DNA of 64,000 bases, taken from contig NZ_CP195105.1 in NCBI RefSeq assembly GCF_051175565.1, forward strand, positions 2,046,001 through 2,110,000, in the 5' to 3' direction. Every line of letters begins with the position of its first letter. Within the stretch, counting starts at the first letter, position 1. Made by a program: the position numbers and the translations under genes. The notes beneath the pieces were generated by a model, which saw only the letters and a program-made list of their open reading frames with translations, searched no databases and was not told where the DNA came from. Below, in pieces: positions 49,659 through 57,897 of this stretch. Source of the stretch: Daejeonia sp002484105. Its GTDB lineage: Bacteria > Bacteroidota > Bacteroidia > Flavobacteriales > Weeksellaceae.

Positions 49659-49865
49659 GTGAAACCTTTCGGAACAAAACATATTGTATTGAGTGTCATT
49701 ACCTTTGCCATCATTTTTGCTATGAATTATGTTGGCAACGATCTTCCGGACAGGCTCAGCCGTGCATTAATGAATGCCGCAGCAGCTGTAGTCGGTCTGG
49801 GTATCGGTATTTTTATCCTTTACCGTGCCAAGAAAGACGACCGCCCGCATGATGATTTTGACTGA
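49659..49865 (+). CDS. Small two-helix membrane protein
   Basis: A 68-residue protein from a GTG start 4 nt after the barrel gene. Two hydrophobic segments (KHIVLSVITFAIIFAMNYVG and LMNAAAAVVGLGIGIFILYR) flank a short charged loop, and the tail is charged (AKKDDRPHDDFD). I do not recognise a family. The tight spacing and amphipathic ends suggest a real gene, but no homology can be claimed. Confidence 0.6.
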   Translation: MKPFGTKHIVLSVITFAIIFAMNYVGNDLPDRLSRALMNAAAAVVGLGIGIFILYRAKKDDRPHDDFD

Positions 49866-49870
49866 CGGCT

Positions 49871-51064
49871 TCAGTCTTCGTACATCACATATTTCACCCT
49901 GATTTTATCAAAATTTTCAAGTCCTCTTTTCCAAGACTGGCGGATTTCTTTTTCAGATTTTCCGGCGATGATTTGTTTTCTGAGCTCATCAGTTCCTGCA
50001 AGTTTGTCAAAAAACAGATTGGAGAGGAAGAAGTTCTGTTTCGGATTTTTATAGTTGCGATACGCTTTCAGCAGCCATTCGAGATGAAGATGGCTGAAAT
50101 TTCCCGTATAATCAGAAAGATTTTCTCCGTAGCAAATTTGCCCGTTCAGAAATGGATCTTTAGCACCGGGCGATGGCTTGGGAGTGAACTGATACGGAAG
50201 ACTCCTCGTCCATGGGCTTCCGTATATCTGAAACGGAAGTTCCGTTCCGCGGCCGGCCGAAATCCATGTTCCCTCAAAGAAGCAAAGCGACGGGTACAGC
50301 TGTATTGCCTGGCGGTTGGGAAGGTTGGGCGATGGTTTCTCCATAACAGGATAGCGCATTTTCTTGTGATAGTTTTTCATGGGAATTACTGTGTAATGGG
50401 CTTCTGTGCCATTTTTCAGCCAATGTTCCCCGTTGATCATTTTGCCATATTCTCCGATGGTAAGTCCATAAACGACCGGAACGGGATGCATACCTACGAA
50501 ACTTTTCCATTTTTCCTGAAGAACGGGGCCGTCTGTATAGCCGTCATGCGGATTCGGGCGATCAAGAACCATTACTTGAACACCGTTTTCGGCTGCAGCT
50601 TCCATTACATATGCGAGGGTCGAAATATAGGTATAGAACCTTACGCCCACATCCTGAATGTCAAAAAGAATAATATCCGTGTTTTTCAACTGGGCAGGGG
50701 TTGGCTTTTTGTTGGCGCCGTACAGGGAAATAATGGGAAGCCCGGTCTTTGTGTCCGTTCCGCTTTTGACGTGTTCCCCTGCATCGGCATCACCACGGAA
50801 ACCGTGTTCCGGAGCAAAAATAGTCTGTATACGGACGCCGTTTTTTACCAGAAAATCTACAATATGAGTGCGGTCTGACATCAGCCCGGTCTGGTTGGTA
50901 ACAATACTGATGTTTTTGTTTTTCAGCAAAGGAAGGTAAAGCTCAGGCTGGTCTGCCCCGGTGCGGAAGCCTTCAGAAACTTTATTTTGTGCAGAAAGCA
51001 GAAAGCTTTCGAAAAAAATTAGGCATATCGAAAGTAAATTTTTAATTTTGGCGGGTAAAGTCAT
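49871..51064 (-). CDS. DUF1343 (NamZ-like) exo-beta-N-acetylmuramidase
   Basis: A 397-residue exported enzyme. Signal about residues 1-27 (MTLPAKIKNLLSICLIFFES, then FLLSAQ). Family features are NISIVTNQTGLMSDRTHIVD, TIFAPEHGFRGDADAGEHV, ILFDIQDVGVRFYTYISTL and FFEGTWISAGRGTELPFQIY. DUF1343 contains NamZ enzymes that release N-acetylmuramic acid from the non-reducing end of peptidoglycan fragments, so a role in wall recycling or scavenging is likely. The start at 51064 was chosen because longer frames read antisense through the divergent permease gene. Start codons of the two genes are only 4 bp apart. Confidence 0.88.
   Translation of the reverse strand: MTLPAKIKNLLSICLIFFESFLLSAQNKVSEGFRTGADQPELYLPLLKNKNISIVTNQTGLMSDRTHIVDFLVKNGVRIQTIFAPEHGFRGDADAGEHVKSGTDTKTGLPIISLYGANKKPTPAQLKNTDIILFDIQDVGVRFYTYISTLAYVMEAAAENGVQVMVLDRPNPHDGYTDGPVLQEKWKSFVGMHPVPVVYGLTIGEYGKMINGEHWLKNGTEAHYTVIPMKNYHKKMRYPVMEKPSPNLPNRQAIQLYPSLCFFEGTWISAGRGTELPFQIYGSPWTRSLPYQFTPKPSPGAKDPFLNGQICYGENLSDYTGNFSHLHLEWLLKAYRNYKNPKQNFFLSNLFFDKLAGTDELRKQIIAGKSEKEIRQSWKRGLENFDKIRVKYVMYED
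51043..51050 (+). promoter_or_regulatory. -7 element of the permease gene, inside the NamZ coding region
   Basis: TAATTTTG on the plus strand, 18 nt before the TTG start at 51069. Confidence 0.55.
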
Positions 51065-51068
51065 CGAA

Positions 51069-52298
51069 TTGAATTTTCCATTATATTTTTCACGAAAAAT
51101 CGCTGCTTCCAAAGATAACAAAAATAATCTCTCAAGGATTATTGTCTTTATTGGCAGGCTTTCTGTAGCTCTGGGAATTATTGTTTCCCTGATTACCGTT
51201 TCCACGGGTTTGGGATCTAAAAAGGCCATCAAAAGCAGTCTTGGGGATTTCAGCGGCGAAATTACTGTAAAGTCTACCCAATCCAATTCGTCTTACAATT
51301 CTTCTGCACTCAACCTGAAGGACATCAAAGTGAATCAGATTCTTGCTCTTCCTGATGTGGATGGAGTGGAAAAATTCATTACCACAAACGGAATTCTGAG
51401 AACCGACAGCAGTTTTGCCGGCATTATCTTTAAAGGTGTAGACAGTGGTTTTGACAGCCTTCGTTTTAAAAAATTTCTGATATCCGGCACCACACCGAAA
51501 ATTAAGGAGAAAGGCTACAGCAATGATATCGTCATATCTCAGAAAATTGCAAATGATCTTCACAAGAAACTCAATGACAGCATCGTGGCTATTTTTTCCA
51601 AAGAAGATCAGAAACCAATCTACCGTAAGTTTCGTGTTTGCGGGATTTACAAGACTGATATCAAGATGATAGATGATCTGTACATCATCGGCGACATCAA
51701 GCACGCCCGTAAAATACTCAATTTCGGTAATCATGCTGTAGGAGGCCTGGAAATTTTTCTTTCAAATGTTGACCGTACAGACCGTGTCTATCCCAATATC
51801 GAAAGTCTTATCGGTTATAAAAACTATGCACAGAAAATTACAGAACAGTTTCCGCAGATTGTCGACTGGGTAAATATTTTTGATACCAATATTGCGCTGA
51901 TTATTGCCATTATGCTGATTGTGGTGGTCATCAATATTATCATGGTTCTTCTGATCCTGATCATTGAGCGCACCAATTCTATCGGAATGTTGAAAACTCT
52001 TGGAGCCAATAACCACCAGATTCGGGCAATTTTCATCAATTATACTCTGATGATCATGATTCCAGGTTTGCTTGCGGGCAATATCATCGGCATTAGTTTG
52101 CTTTTATTACAGCGTTTTTTCGGGATTATCAAACTCAACCCGGAAAATTATTATGTCAGCGAAGTTCCTGTAGACCTTAATCCGGTGTATATCGTTGGGA
52201 TTTCGGCAGGGATACTTCTGGTTTCGGCCATAGCACTAATCCTTCCGAGCTATCTCATCAGCAAGATTTCTCCTGTGAAAGCCATTAAGTATAATTAG
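51069..52298 (+). CDS. FtsX/LolE-like ABC transporter permease
   Basis: A 409-residue inner-membrane permease. One helix near the N-terminus (IIVFIGRLSVALGIIVSLIT), a large periplasmic domain (about 50-270), then three helices: LIIAIMLIVVVINIIMVLLI, MIMIPGLLAGNIIGISLLLL and VGISAGILLVSAIALILPSY. The cytoplasmic loop SIGMLKTLGANNHQIRAIF is the FtsX coupling motif. LolC/E and FtsX relatives release lipoproteins or control wall hydrolases. The start is probably the TTG at 51069 (NFPLYFSRKI). No ATPase is adjacent in the same operon. Confidence 0.86.
   Translation: MNFPLYFSRKIAASKDNKNNLSRIIVFIGRLSVALGIIVSLITVSTGLGSKKAIKSSLGDFSGEITVKSTQSNSSYNSSALNLKDIKVNQILALPDVDGVEKFITTNGILRTDSSFAGIIFKGVDSGFDSLRFKKFLISGTTPKIKEKGYSNDIVISQKIANDLHKKLNDSIVAIFSKEDQKPIYRKFRVCGIYKTDIKMIDDLYIIGDIKHARKILNFGNHAVGGLEIFLSNVDRTDRVYPNIESLIGYKNYAQKITEQFPQIVDWVNIFDTNIALIIAIMLIVVVINIIMVLLILIIERTNSIGMLKTLGANNHQIRAIFINYTLMIMIPGLLAGNIIGISLLLLQRFFGIIKLNPENYYVSEVPVDLNPVYIVGISAGILLVSAIALILPSYLISKISPVKAIKYN
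51110..51126 (-). promoter_or_regulatory. -7 elements of the NamZ gene, inside the permease coding region
   Basis: Two exact matches on the minus strand: TATCTTTG (51117-51110) and TATTTTTG (51126-51119). A TTG at 51135-51133 is 15 nt upstream of the first. Confidence 0.5.
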
Positions 52299-52873
52299 AA
52301 TGTCAATTGATAATTCAAGTTTCTAAATGCCAAACTTGTTTAAATTTTAGGAGAGAATATCAGAAAGCAATGGAAAAATTTAAAAATGAATCATAGAACA
52401 TGAACTAAAAATTAATTTTCTCCCTTTGAATACTTCGATGTTCTATCTATGGCATTTTTTCCTCAAATTTTTGTAGCATTTTTTTTGATGGCTTTTTGCT
52501 CTTCGAGAATATTAACGGTACAACTCCCGGTTGTGAATTTCATATTTTTATCACCTTCAGATTATCCAATATTTTTACTTAGTCCACAAGTTTTGAAGTA
52601 TTGTTCTTGATCCCCTTTATTAAAACATTCAAAAAAAAAAAAAGGAAAAATTTGGCAGGGTAATCTTTCGAATGGATCAGATTGCGAATGCTAATATGAA
52701 CCGGGTAAAGGCAGAAAGAGTAATTAACCAAAAATTTCCTTGAATTTCTTTTCAACAAAAATAAGAAATTCTGCGAAAACAATGCAAATAACAATACAGA
52801 TTTACCCCCAATTTTATCCACAAATTCACATTAAACAAAAAGGAAATGGCATTTCAATACAGAAGCCAAAAGT
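52299..52873. other. 575-bp AT-rich convergent intergenic region
   Basis: No recognisable gene. It contains a weak terminator at 52316-52338 and a 9-bp inverted repeat, ATAGAACAT (52393-52401) with ATGTTCTAT (52438-52446), near a later T6 run. There is also a run of 13 A residues at 52631-52643. The 80-codon frame on the minus strand has no family features. Confidence 0.5.
52316..52348 (+). terminator. Weak terminator after the permease gene
   Basis: CAAGTTT (52316-52322), 9-nt loop, AAACTTG (52332-52338), followed by TTTAAATTTT. Confidence 0.45.
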
Positions 52874-53815
52874 TTAACGTTCAGAAAATTGCAGTTTTAC
52901 TGTTCCTGAAATCTGATTTCTGGTATAGATGACAAGGGATTTTCCGTCTATGATGATTTTGTTCCAGTAATGGCTTCCTGCAAAACGGCTTTCGGCAACC
53001 TGGGCATCCAGACCGTTTTCTGCCGGCTGAATTTCGTGTGGATAATAAAAGATCCGGTTAAGATTCCAGCGTAGTCTTTCTTCTTCACTGAAGATATTGA
53101 CTTCTCCGAAAAGTCGCGCCACATAATCGTTGTAGGGATTAAAATAGCTTTCTTGCGGCGAATCATTCTGGATCAGTCTTCCGTCCTGCAGCACAACAAT
53201 ACGGTCCAGCCAGGGCATAATTTCCTGAATATCGTGTGTGGAAATTATAAGAGTAAGATTTTCTTTTCTGACATAGCTGAAAAGTTTTTCCCTCAGTTCC
53301 ACTTTGCGCGAATAATCAAGATTGCTGAACGGCTCATCGAGCAGCAGCATTTTTGGGGTTACCGAAAGAGCACGGGCAATGGCCACGCGTTGCTGCTGGC
53401 CGCCACTGAGATTTTTGGGCAGGATATTGGCATAATTTTCCATACCGACAACGGAAAGAAGCTCCGTTACTTTCTCACGTTTACTGCGTAAGTTGATGTT
53501 GGAGAGAAATTTACCGACATTGTCATATACCGTTGCATACGGCATCAGGTCGTAATTCTGTGCTACCGACTTCATGTCTTTTTCGCCTGGAACAAGGTTG
53601 CCTTTTGGACCTTTCAGGGAGATTCCGTCAAAGAGAATTTCTCCTTTCTGCCAGTCGTTCAGTCCATACATCAGGTTCAGCAGTGTCGATTTTCCACATC
53701 CGCTTTCTCCTGCAAGAGCAATAATCTTCCCCTGCTCAAAGGAGAGGTTCAGGTTCTGAAAAAGCGGTTTATCAGGACGATAGGAAAAATAAAGGTTTTT
53801 AATCTCAAGTAGCAT
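52874..53815 (-). CDS. ABC transporter ATP-binding protein
   Basis: A 313-residue ATPase. Walker A GESGCGKSTLL, Q-loop in KSVAQNYDLMPYATVYDN, signature LSGGQQQRVAIARAL, Walker B MLLLDEPFSNLD and H-loop STHD. The C-terminal about 75 residues carry a TOBE-like domain as in iron(III), polyamine and phosphonate importers. No permease or binding protein lies beside it, so it is an orphan ATPase in this window. Its ATG is 4 nt after TACTTTTG, predicting a leaderless mRNA. Confidence 0.9.
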   Translation of the reverse strand: MLLEIKNLYFSYRPDKPLFQNLNLSFEQGKIIALAGESGCGKSTLLNLMYGLNDWQKGEILFDGISLKGPKGNLVPGEKDMKSVAQNYDLMPYATVYDNVGKFLSNINLRSKREKVTELLSVVGMENYANILPKNLSGGQQQRVAIARALSVTPKMLLLDEPFSNLDYSRKVELREKLFSYVRKENLTLIISTHDIQEIMPWLDRIVVLQDGRLIQNDSPQESYFNPYNDYVARLFGEVNIFSEEERLRWNLNRIFYYPHEIQPAENGLDAQVAESRFAGSHYWNKIIIDGKSLVIYTRNQISGTVKLQFSER

Positions 53816-53827
53816 AACACAAAAGTA
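53813..53827 (-). promoter_or_regulatory. -7 element of the ABC ATPase gene, leaderless arrangement
   Basis: On the minus strand TACTTTTG (53827-53820) is followed by TGTT and the ATG at 53815. Confidence 0.6.
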
Positions 53828-53851
53828 ATCAATACTTTTTTGTAATTAAAA

Positions 53852-53859
53852 TAATTTTG
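53852..53859 (+). promoter_or_regulatory. -7 element of the YceI-like gene
   Basis: TAATTTTG, 35 nt before the ATG at 53895. It lies opposite the ABC ATPase promoter. Confidence 0.5.
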
Positions 53860-53894
53860 TTAGTTTCGCCCATGACATTAATTATTTTTTACAA

Positions 53895-54551
53895 ATGAAG
53901 AAATTGATTTTTATTCCTGTACTTTCTCTGTCTATAGCAGCAACCCTGCTGACATCCTGTGGAAAAGACAAACCTCTGACAAGCGAAACCAATACGGTAG
54001 AAACGGCATCTACAGGCGATCTGTATGCTGTGGATACAGCAAACAGCAAGATCGAATGGAAGGGTTTTAAAGTATTCAAATCCGAGAATACGAGCCATTT
54101 CGGAACCATCAGATTTGCTGATGGAGAGGTTTCTGTAAAAGACGGAAAACTTGAAAGCGGAAAGTTTACCGCCAACATGAAATCTCTGGAAAATGTAAAC
54201 CTTAAAGATGAACCCGCCATGAAATCCAAACTGGAAGAACATCTTAAAAGCGGAGATTTTTTTGAAGTGGAAAAATATCCTACTGCAAAATTCGAGATTT
54301 CCAGAATAACGCCTGAACAGAATGGTGATTACAATACTTTGCTGGACGGAAACCTTACCATAAAAGGTATTACAAAACCGGTTCAGTTGAAAGCAAATGT
54401 TACCGTTACCGGAAACCAGGTGAGTATTGCTACGGAGCCTGCAGACATCAACAGGGAAGATTTTGGTGTTAAATTCCAGGCACCGGCAGAAAACGGCATC
54501 CTGAAAAATGAAGTGGAGATCCAGGTACTCATCAAAGCCAATAAAAAGTAA
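53895..54551 (+). CDS. YceI-family lipoprotein
   Basis: A 218-residue protein. The lipoprotein signal ends at SLSIAATLLTSC. From residue 48 a YceI lipocalin-like domain follows: YAVDTANSKIEWKGFKVFKS, FADGEVSVKDGKLESGKFTA and LDGNLTIKGITKPVQLKANV. The family binds isoprenoid or quinone-type lipids in its barrel. The mature chain starts with a short polar linker (GKDKPLTSETNTVETAS). It is monocistronic, with a strong terminator. It diverges from the ABC ATPase gene across 79 bp. Confidence 0.92.
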   Translation: MKKLIFIPVLSLSIAATLLTSCGKDKPLTSETNTVETASTGDLYAVDTANSKIEWKGFKVFKSENTSHFGTIRFADGEVSVKDGKLESGKFTANMKSLENVNLKDEPAMKSKLEEHLKSGDFFEVEKYPTAKFEISRITPEQNGDYNTLLDGNLTIKGITKPVQLKANVTVTGNQVSIATEPADINREDFGVKFQAPAENGILKNEVEIQVLIKANKK

Positions 54552-54573
54552 ACGGTTTTTATACTAACCCTAC

Positions 54574-54609
54574 AAGCAGTTCTCCGGATAGGGAGAGAAC
54601 TGCTTTTTT
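54574..54609 (+). terminator. Terminator after the YceI-like gene
   Basis: AAGCAGTTCTC pairs perfectly (11 bp) with GAGAACTGCTT (54595-54605), followed by TTTT. Confidence 0.88.
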
Positions 54610-54652
54610 GCAATAATCTGAGAAAACAAAGGGAAAACCCCCAGAAATTTCG

Positions 54653-54660
54653 TATTTTTG
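54653..54660 (+). promoter_or_regulatory. -7 element of pheS
   Basis: TATTTTTG, 23 nt before the ATG at 54684. Confidence 0.55.
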
Positions 54661-54683
54661 CACTTTCTGCATAACCTATAAAA

Positions 54684-55694
54684 ATGATAGAAAAGATAGA
54701 AGAATACCTGGCAGAAGTGAAAAACTTCGTTACCCGGGACAAAAATGAAATTGAACAGTTCAGAATAAAATTCAATGGAAAGAAAGGGATTCTGAATGAT
54801 ATTTTCGCCAGATTCAAAGAAGTTCCGAACGATCAGAAGAAAGAATTCGGACAGAAAATCAATACACTGAAACAGGCTGTTGCTCAGAAACTTGACGAGC
54901 TAAAGACATTTTCCGAAACCTCCGCTGTATTGGAAAAAGAAGATCTTACGAGACCGGGATTTCCCCTTGAGCTTGGCTCCCGACACCCCATAAATCTGGT
55001 ACGCAACAAAATTGTGGATATCTTCAAATCTATTGGTTTTGCCGTAGCCGACGGTCCGGAAATTGAGGACGACTGGCACAACTTTACCGCACTGAACCTT
55101 CCGGAATATCATCCGGCAAGAGATATGCAGGATACATTTTTTATCGAACAGAATCCCGATATACTGCTCCGTACACATACCTCTTCCGTACAGATTCGCT
55201 ATATGGAAAATCACAAACCGCCGATCCGTATTCTGGCTCCGGGAAGGGTATTTCGTAATGAAGCTGTTTCTGCACGTTCGCATTGTATATTTCATCAGAT
55301 TGAAGGGCTGTATATTGATGAAAACGTCAGTTTTGCCGATCTTAAACAGACGATTCAGTTCTTTACGACGGAACTTTTCGGGAAATCAAAAATCAGGATG
55401 AGACCTTCCTATTTCCCATTTACAGAGCCTAGTGCTGAAGTGGATGTGTATTGGGGACTGAATTCGGAAACCGACTACCGCATTACCAAAGGTACCGGCT
55501 GGCTGGAGATTATGGGTTGCGGAATGGTGGATCCTGCCGTTCTGAAAAATGTCAATATTGACCCCGACCAATACAGCGGCTATGCTTTTGGTATGGGAAT
55601 AGAACGTATCGTGATGCTTCTGTATCAGATGGGCGATATCAGAATGTTTTTTGAGAATGATATCCGTATGCTGGATCAGTTCAAGTCACTTTAG
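54684..55694 (+). CDS. pheS: Phenylalanyl-tRNA synthetase alpha subunit
   Basis: A 336-residue class II synthetase subunit. An N-terminal coiled coil (about 1-85) contacts tRNA. Motif 1 is in GSRHPINLVRNKIVDIFKSI; motif 2 surrounds PGRVFRNEAVSARSHCIFHQ; motif 3 includes GYAFGMGIERIVMLLYQMGD. Phe-binding residues are in PSAEVDVYWGLNSETDYRI and KGTGWLEIMGCGMV. Length is normal. pheT is not adjacent, because a terminator and intergenic sequence follow; split pheS/pheT genes are usual in Flavobacteriia. Confidence 0.97.
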   Translation: MIEKIEEYLAEVKNFVTRDKNEIEQFRIKFNGKKGILNDIFARFKEVPNDQKKEFGQKINTLKQAVAQKLDELKTFSETSAVLEKEDLTRPGFPLELGSRHPINLVRNKIVDIFKSIGFAVADGPEIEDDWHNFTALNLPEYHPARDMQDTFFIEQNPDILLRTHTSSVQIRYMENHKPPIRILAPGRVFRNEAVSARSHCIFHQIEGLYIDENVSFADLKQTIQFFTTELFGKSKIRMRPSYFPFTEPSAEVDVYWGLNSETDYRITKGTGWLEIMGCGMVDPAVLKNVNIDPDQYSGYAFGMGIERIVMLLYQMGDIRMFFENDIRMLDQFKSL

Positions 55695-55715
55695 AACAAA
55701 CTTTTTTACATACAG

Positions 55716-55744
55716 ATCCTGCAGAATTTCTGCAGGATTTTTTT
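55716..55744 (+). terminator. Terminator after pheS
   Basis: ATCCTGCAG, loop AATTT, CTGCAGGAT (perfect 9 bp), followed by a T run. Confidence 0.88.
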
Positions 55745-55811
55745 GTTTATTACGATAGATTCTTCGGTTTACTTGAGCCTCTGTTCTTTTTTTTCATCAG
55801 TAAGATTTTCT

Positions 55812-55819
55812 TATCTTTG
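55812..55819 (+). promoter_or_regulatory. Candidate -7 element upstream of the GNAT gene
   Basis: TATCTTTG, 112 nt before the ATG at 55932. It implies a roughly 105-nt 5' leader, longer than for other genes here. Confidence 0.45.
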
Positions 55820-55931
55820 GTGTATGCGCTCTTCTATAAGTAACTGATGGACTGTTTTTCTGCGTTTTAATTACATTTCTCCAGTTCTTTTTATGAAATA
55901 CGCACTTTTTTTATAATCAAACACAGATACT

Positions 55932-56216
55932 ATGATTGAAATTATCCAGCACAACGACGACAAAAAAGGCTCTTTTGAAGCAATAGCAGACAGCAAACGT
56001 GCCGGTCTGATGACCTATACATGGACGAGCGATGATAAATTAATGATCGACCATACGGAAGTTGATCCTGCTTTTGGCGGAAAGGGAATCGGTAAGGAAA
56101 TGGTACGTGCCGCAGTGGAGTTTGCCAGGGACAGAAATATCAGGATTATTCCACTTTGTGCTTTTGCTAAAGCGGTTTTCGGAAAGAATCCTGACTTTCA
56201 GGATGTTTTGGTTTAA
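55932..56216 (+). CDS. Small GNAT-like N-acetyltransferase (YjdJ-type)
   Basis: A 94-residue protein. The acetyl-CoA-binding loop is HTEVDPAFGGKGIGKEMVRA, and the end IRIIPLCAFAKAVFGKNPDF is the conserved C-terminus of the compact Gcn5-related YjdJ/DUF-type acetyltransferases. Members in human and bacteria have weak or unknown substrates. Length is normal for this short subfamily. It is flanked by non-coding sequence on both sides and is probably monocistronic. Confidence 0.85.
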   Translation: MIEIIQHNDDKKGSFEAIADSKRAGLMTYTWTSDDKLMIDHTEVDPAFGGKGIGKEMVRAAVEFARDRNIRIIPLCAFAKAVFGKNPDFQDVLV

Positions 56217-56520
56217 ATATTCATTTAGAGTTGTTTGAATTTATTCCTGAAAACCTTTATTGCTATTTTGAAACATATTTTTTGCTCCATATTCATTAAC
56301 GACTCTATTATAAACAGGAAGTTGGTGGCTTCGTTCCTCACCATGGTACACTCATAAGATCATCTAATATTGTCAAGAAAAGTTTTAAGAGACCTAATAA
56401 AATATCGGTACATTTTTTAACCAGTTATTGCTGTACTGTAATCCGTTTCCTGACAAATGCTCTCTTCCGGAATCTCGGTGCAGACAGGTTTTCTGTGTAT
56501 ATTTGCAGTCTTATTTTTAG
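56217..56520. other. Intergenic region before the SBF-type transporter gene
   Basis: No gene detected. It ends with the -7 element TATATTTG (56498-56505) of the following gene. Confidence 0.5.
56498..56505 (+). promoter_or_regulatory. -7 element of the SBF-type transporter gene
   Basis: TATATTTG, 15 nt before the ATG at 56521. Confidence 0.6.
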
Positions 56521-57510
56521 ATGATGAAATGGATAGAAAAGATTTTTGACAAGCAGAATATCTTTCTTTTTCTGCTGATCGTGATGGTGATTTTCGGTAA
56601 AATAATACCCTATCGCGAAGCGTACAATTCTTATTTTAATCTTGAAAGTTTTATTGACTGGGGTATTGCAGGAATTTTTCTGCTGTACGGTTTGAAACTG
56701 AACATCCGGGAAGTTGTGCGTGATATTTCTAACTGGAAACTTCATTTGCTGGTTCAGTTGGGAACTTTTGTACTCTTTCCGTTGCTGGTTTTTCTATTTT
56801 ATGGTGTAGCAAAAGGAACGCCATATTTCATCACCTGGCTTTCCATATTCTTTCTGGCAAGCCTCCCATCTACAGTTTCATCTTCTGTTGTCATGGTATC
56901 CATAGCACGTGGCAATATAACTTCGGCTATTTTCAATGCTTCCATTTCCGGGCTGATTGGGATTGTGATGACGCCATTGCTCATGAGTTTTTTTATGAAA
57001 CAGGGATCAGCAGATGCTGCTTCCCATGCAGAAGTAGTGAGACAGCTGCTCCTGAAGGTTCTGCTTCCGATTGTTCTCGGACTGCTTCTAAATCCTGTAT
57101 TCAAAAATCTTGTCAACCGCTACAGCCGGTGGATTGGTGAATTTGACCGTATTATTATTCTGCTGATTGTCTATGAAAGTTTTTCCAAAGCTTTTACAGA
57201 GAATGTTTTCAGTTCAGTTTCACCGTTTGTTTTTATTATTATTGCTGTGAGTTGTGTGGCTCTGTTTTTTATTGTATATCATATTCTAAAATGGGTTTGC
57301 GGCAGGCTGCACTTTAATAGAGAAGATACCATTACCACAACATTTTGCGGCTCCAAAAAATCTCTGGTACACGGAAGCCTTTTTATCATGGTACTCGGCA
57401 TTCCTGAAGAACAGAAAGTACTTTATCTTTTACCGGTGATGATCTATCACAGTTTTCAGCTTTTTTATGTAAGCTGGCTTGCCAACAGAATTGCAAGAGA
57501 AGCAGCATAA
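56521..57510 (+). CDS. Bile acid:sodium symporter (SBF-like) family transporter
   Basis: A 329-residue membrane protein with about ten helices, for example GIAGIFLLYGLKLNIREVVR at helix 2 and ITWLSIFFLASLPSTVSSSV around helix 4. The motif VMVSIARGNITSAIFNASIS and the re-entrant TTTFCGSKKSLVHGSLFIMV are characteristic of the SBF_like (PF13593) branch of the bile acid:sodium symporter fold. Substrates of this bacterial branch are unknown. The start is at 56521 (or the next ATG at 56524). It is convergent with the CPA2 antiporter gene beyond an IS element. Confidence 0.87.
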   Translation: MMKWIEKIFDKQNIFLFLLIVMVIFGKIIPYREAYNSYFNLESFIDWGIAGIFLLYGLKLNIREVVRDISNWKLHLLVQLGTFVLFPLLVFLFYGVAKGTPYFITWLSIFFLASLPSTVSSSVVMVSIARGNITSAIFNASISGLIGIVMTPLLMSFFMKQGSADAASHAEVVRQLLLKVLLPIVLGLLLNPVFKNLVNRYSRWIGEFDRIIILLIVYESFSKAFTENVFSSVSPFVFIIIAVSCVALFFIVYHILKWVCGRLHFNREDTITTTFCGSKKSLVHGSLFIMVLGIPEEQKVLYLLPVMIYHSFQLFYVSWLANRIAREAA

Positions 57511-57588
57511 TGATTCCAGAGGATTTTCACTATAATTTTTAAAGTGAAAAAAGGGTGTTTTTCCTGTTTTACTTTAATAATAAGATTG

Positions 57589-57758
57589 TACTTTTGGAAC
57601 AGAAAAACACAGAGACTAATAACCAAAAACACAAATGATTCCTTTCTTCACTATTCAAGTAATATGATTTTTAAAGACCTTGAGGGGTCCATATCAAAGA
57701 CACAGATGATCATATTATTAGAAAATGCAATGCAGCCCACTTGGGCTGCATTCTTTTT
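57589..57758 (+). ncRNA. Candidate small transcript
   Basis: TACTTTTG at 57589-57596 is a -7 element match, and a strong terminator lies at 57729-57758. Between them is about 150 nt without a convincing coding sequence; the reading frames present run through the terminator. This may be a small RNA, or only the residue of older sequence next to the IS. Confidence 0.25.
57729..57758 (+). terminator. Strong terminator left of the IS5-type element
   Basis: AATGCAGCCC, loop ACTT, GGGCTGCATT (perfect 10-bp stem), followed by CTTTTT. Confidence 0.85.
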
Positions 57759-57897
57759 GGTTTTGGTATTACTATTTAGTCATCCCTTAATTTCGCATTA
57801 ACTATTTGATAATGTGATAAATAATCATTAATAAATATCAAAAAAGCTTGTGTATAATTGCAGGAAATCGTATTTTTAGGATATAAAAAGTGGCAAA

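Noticed and set aside
52579..52821. An 80-codon minus-strand frame in the convergent spacer
   Set aside because: Phe/Leu-rich, no signal or family, and interrupted by poly-A composition.
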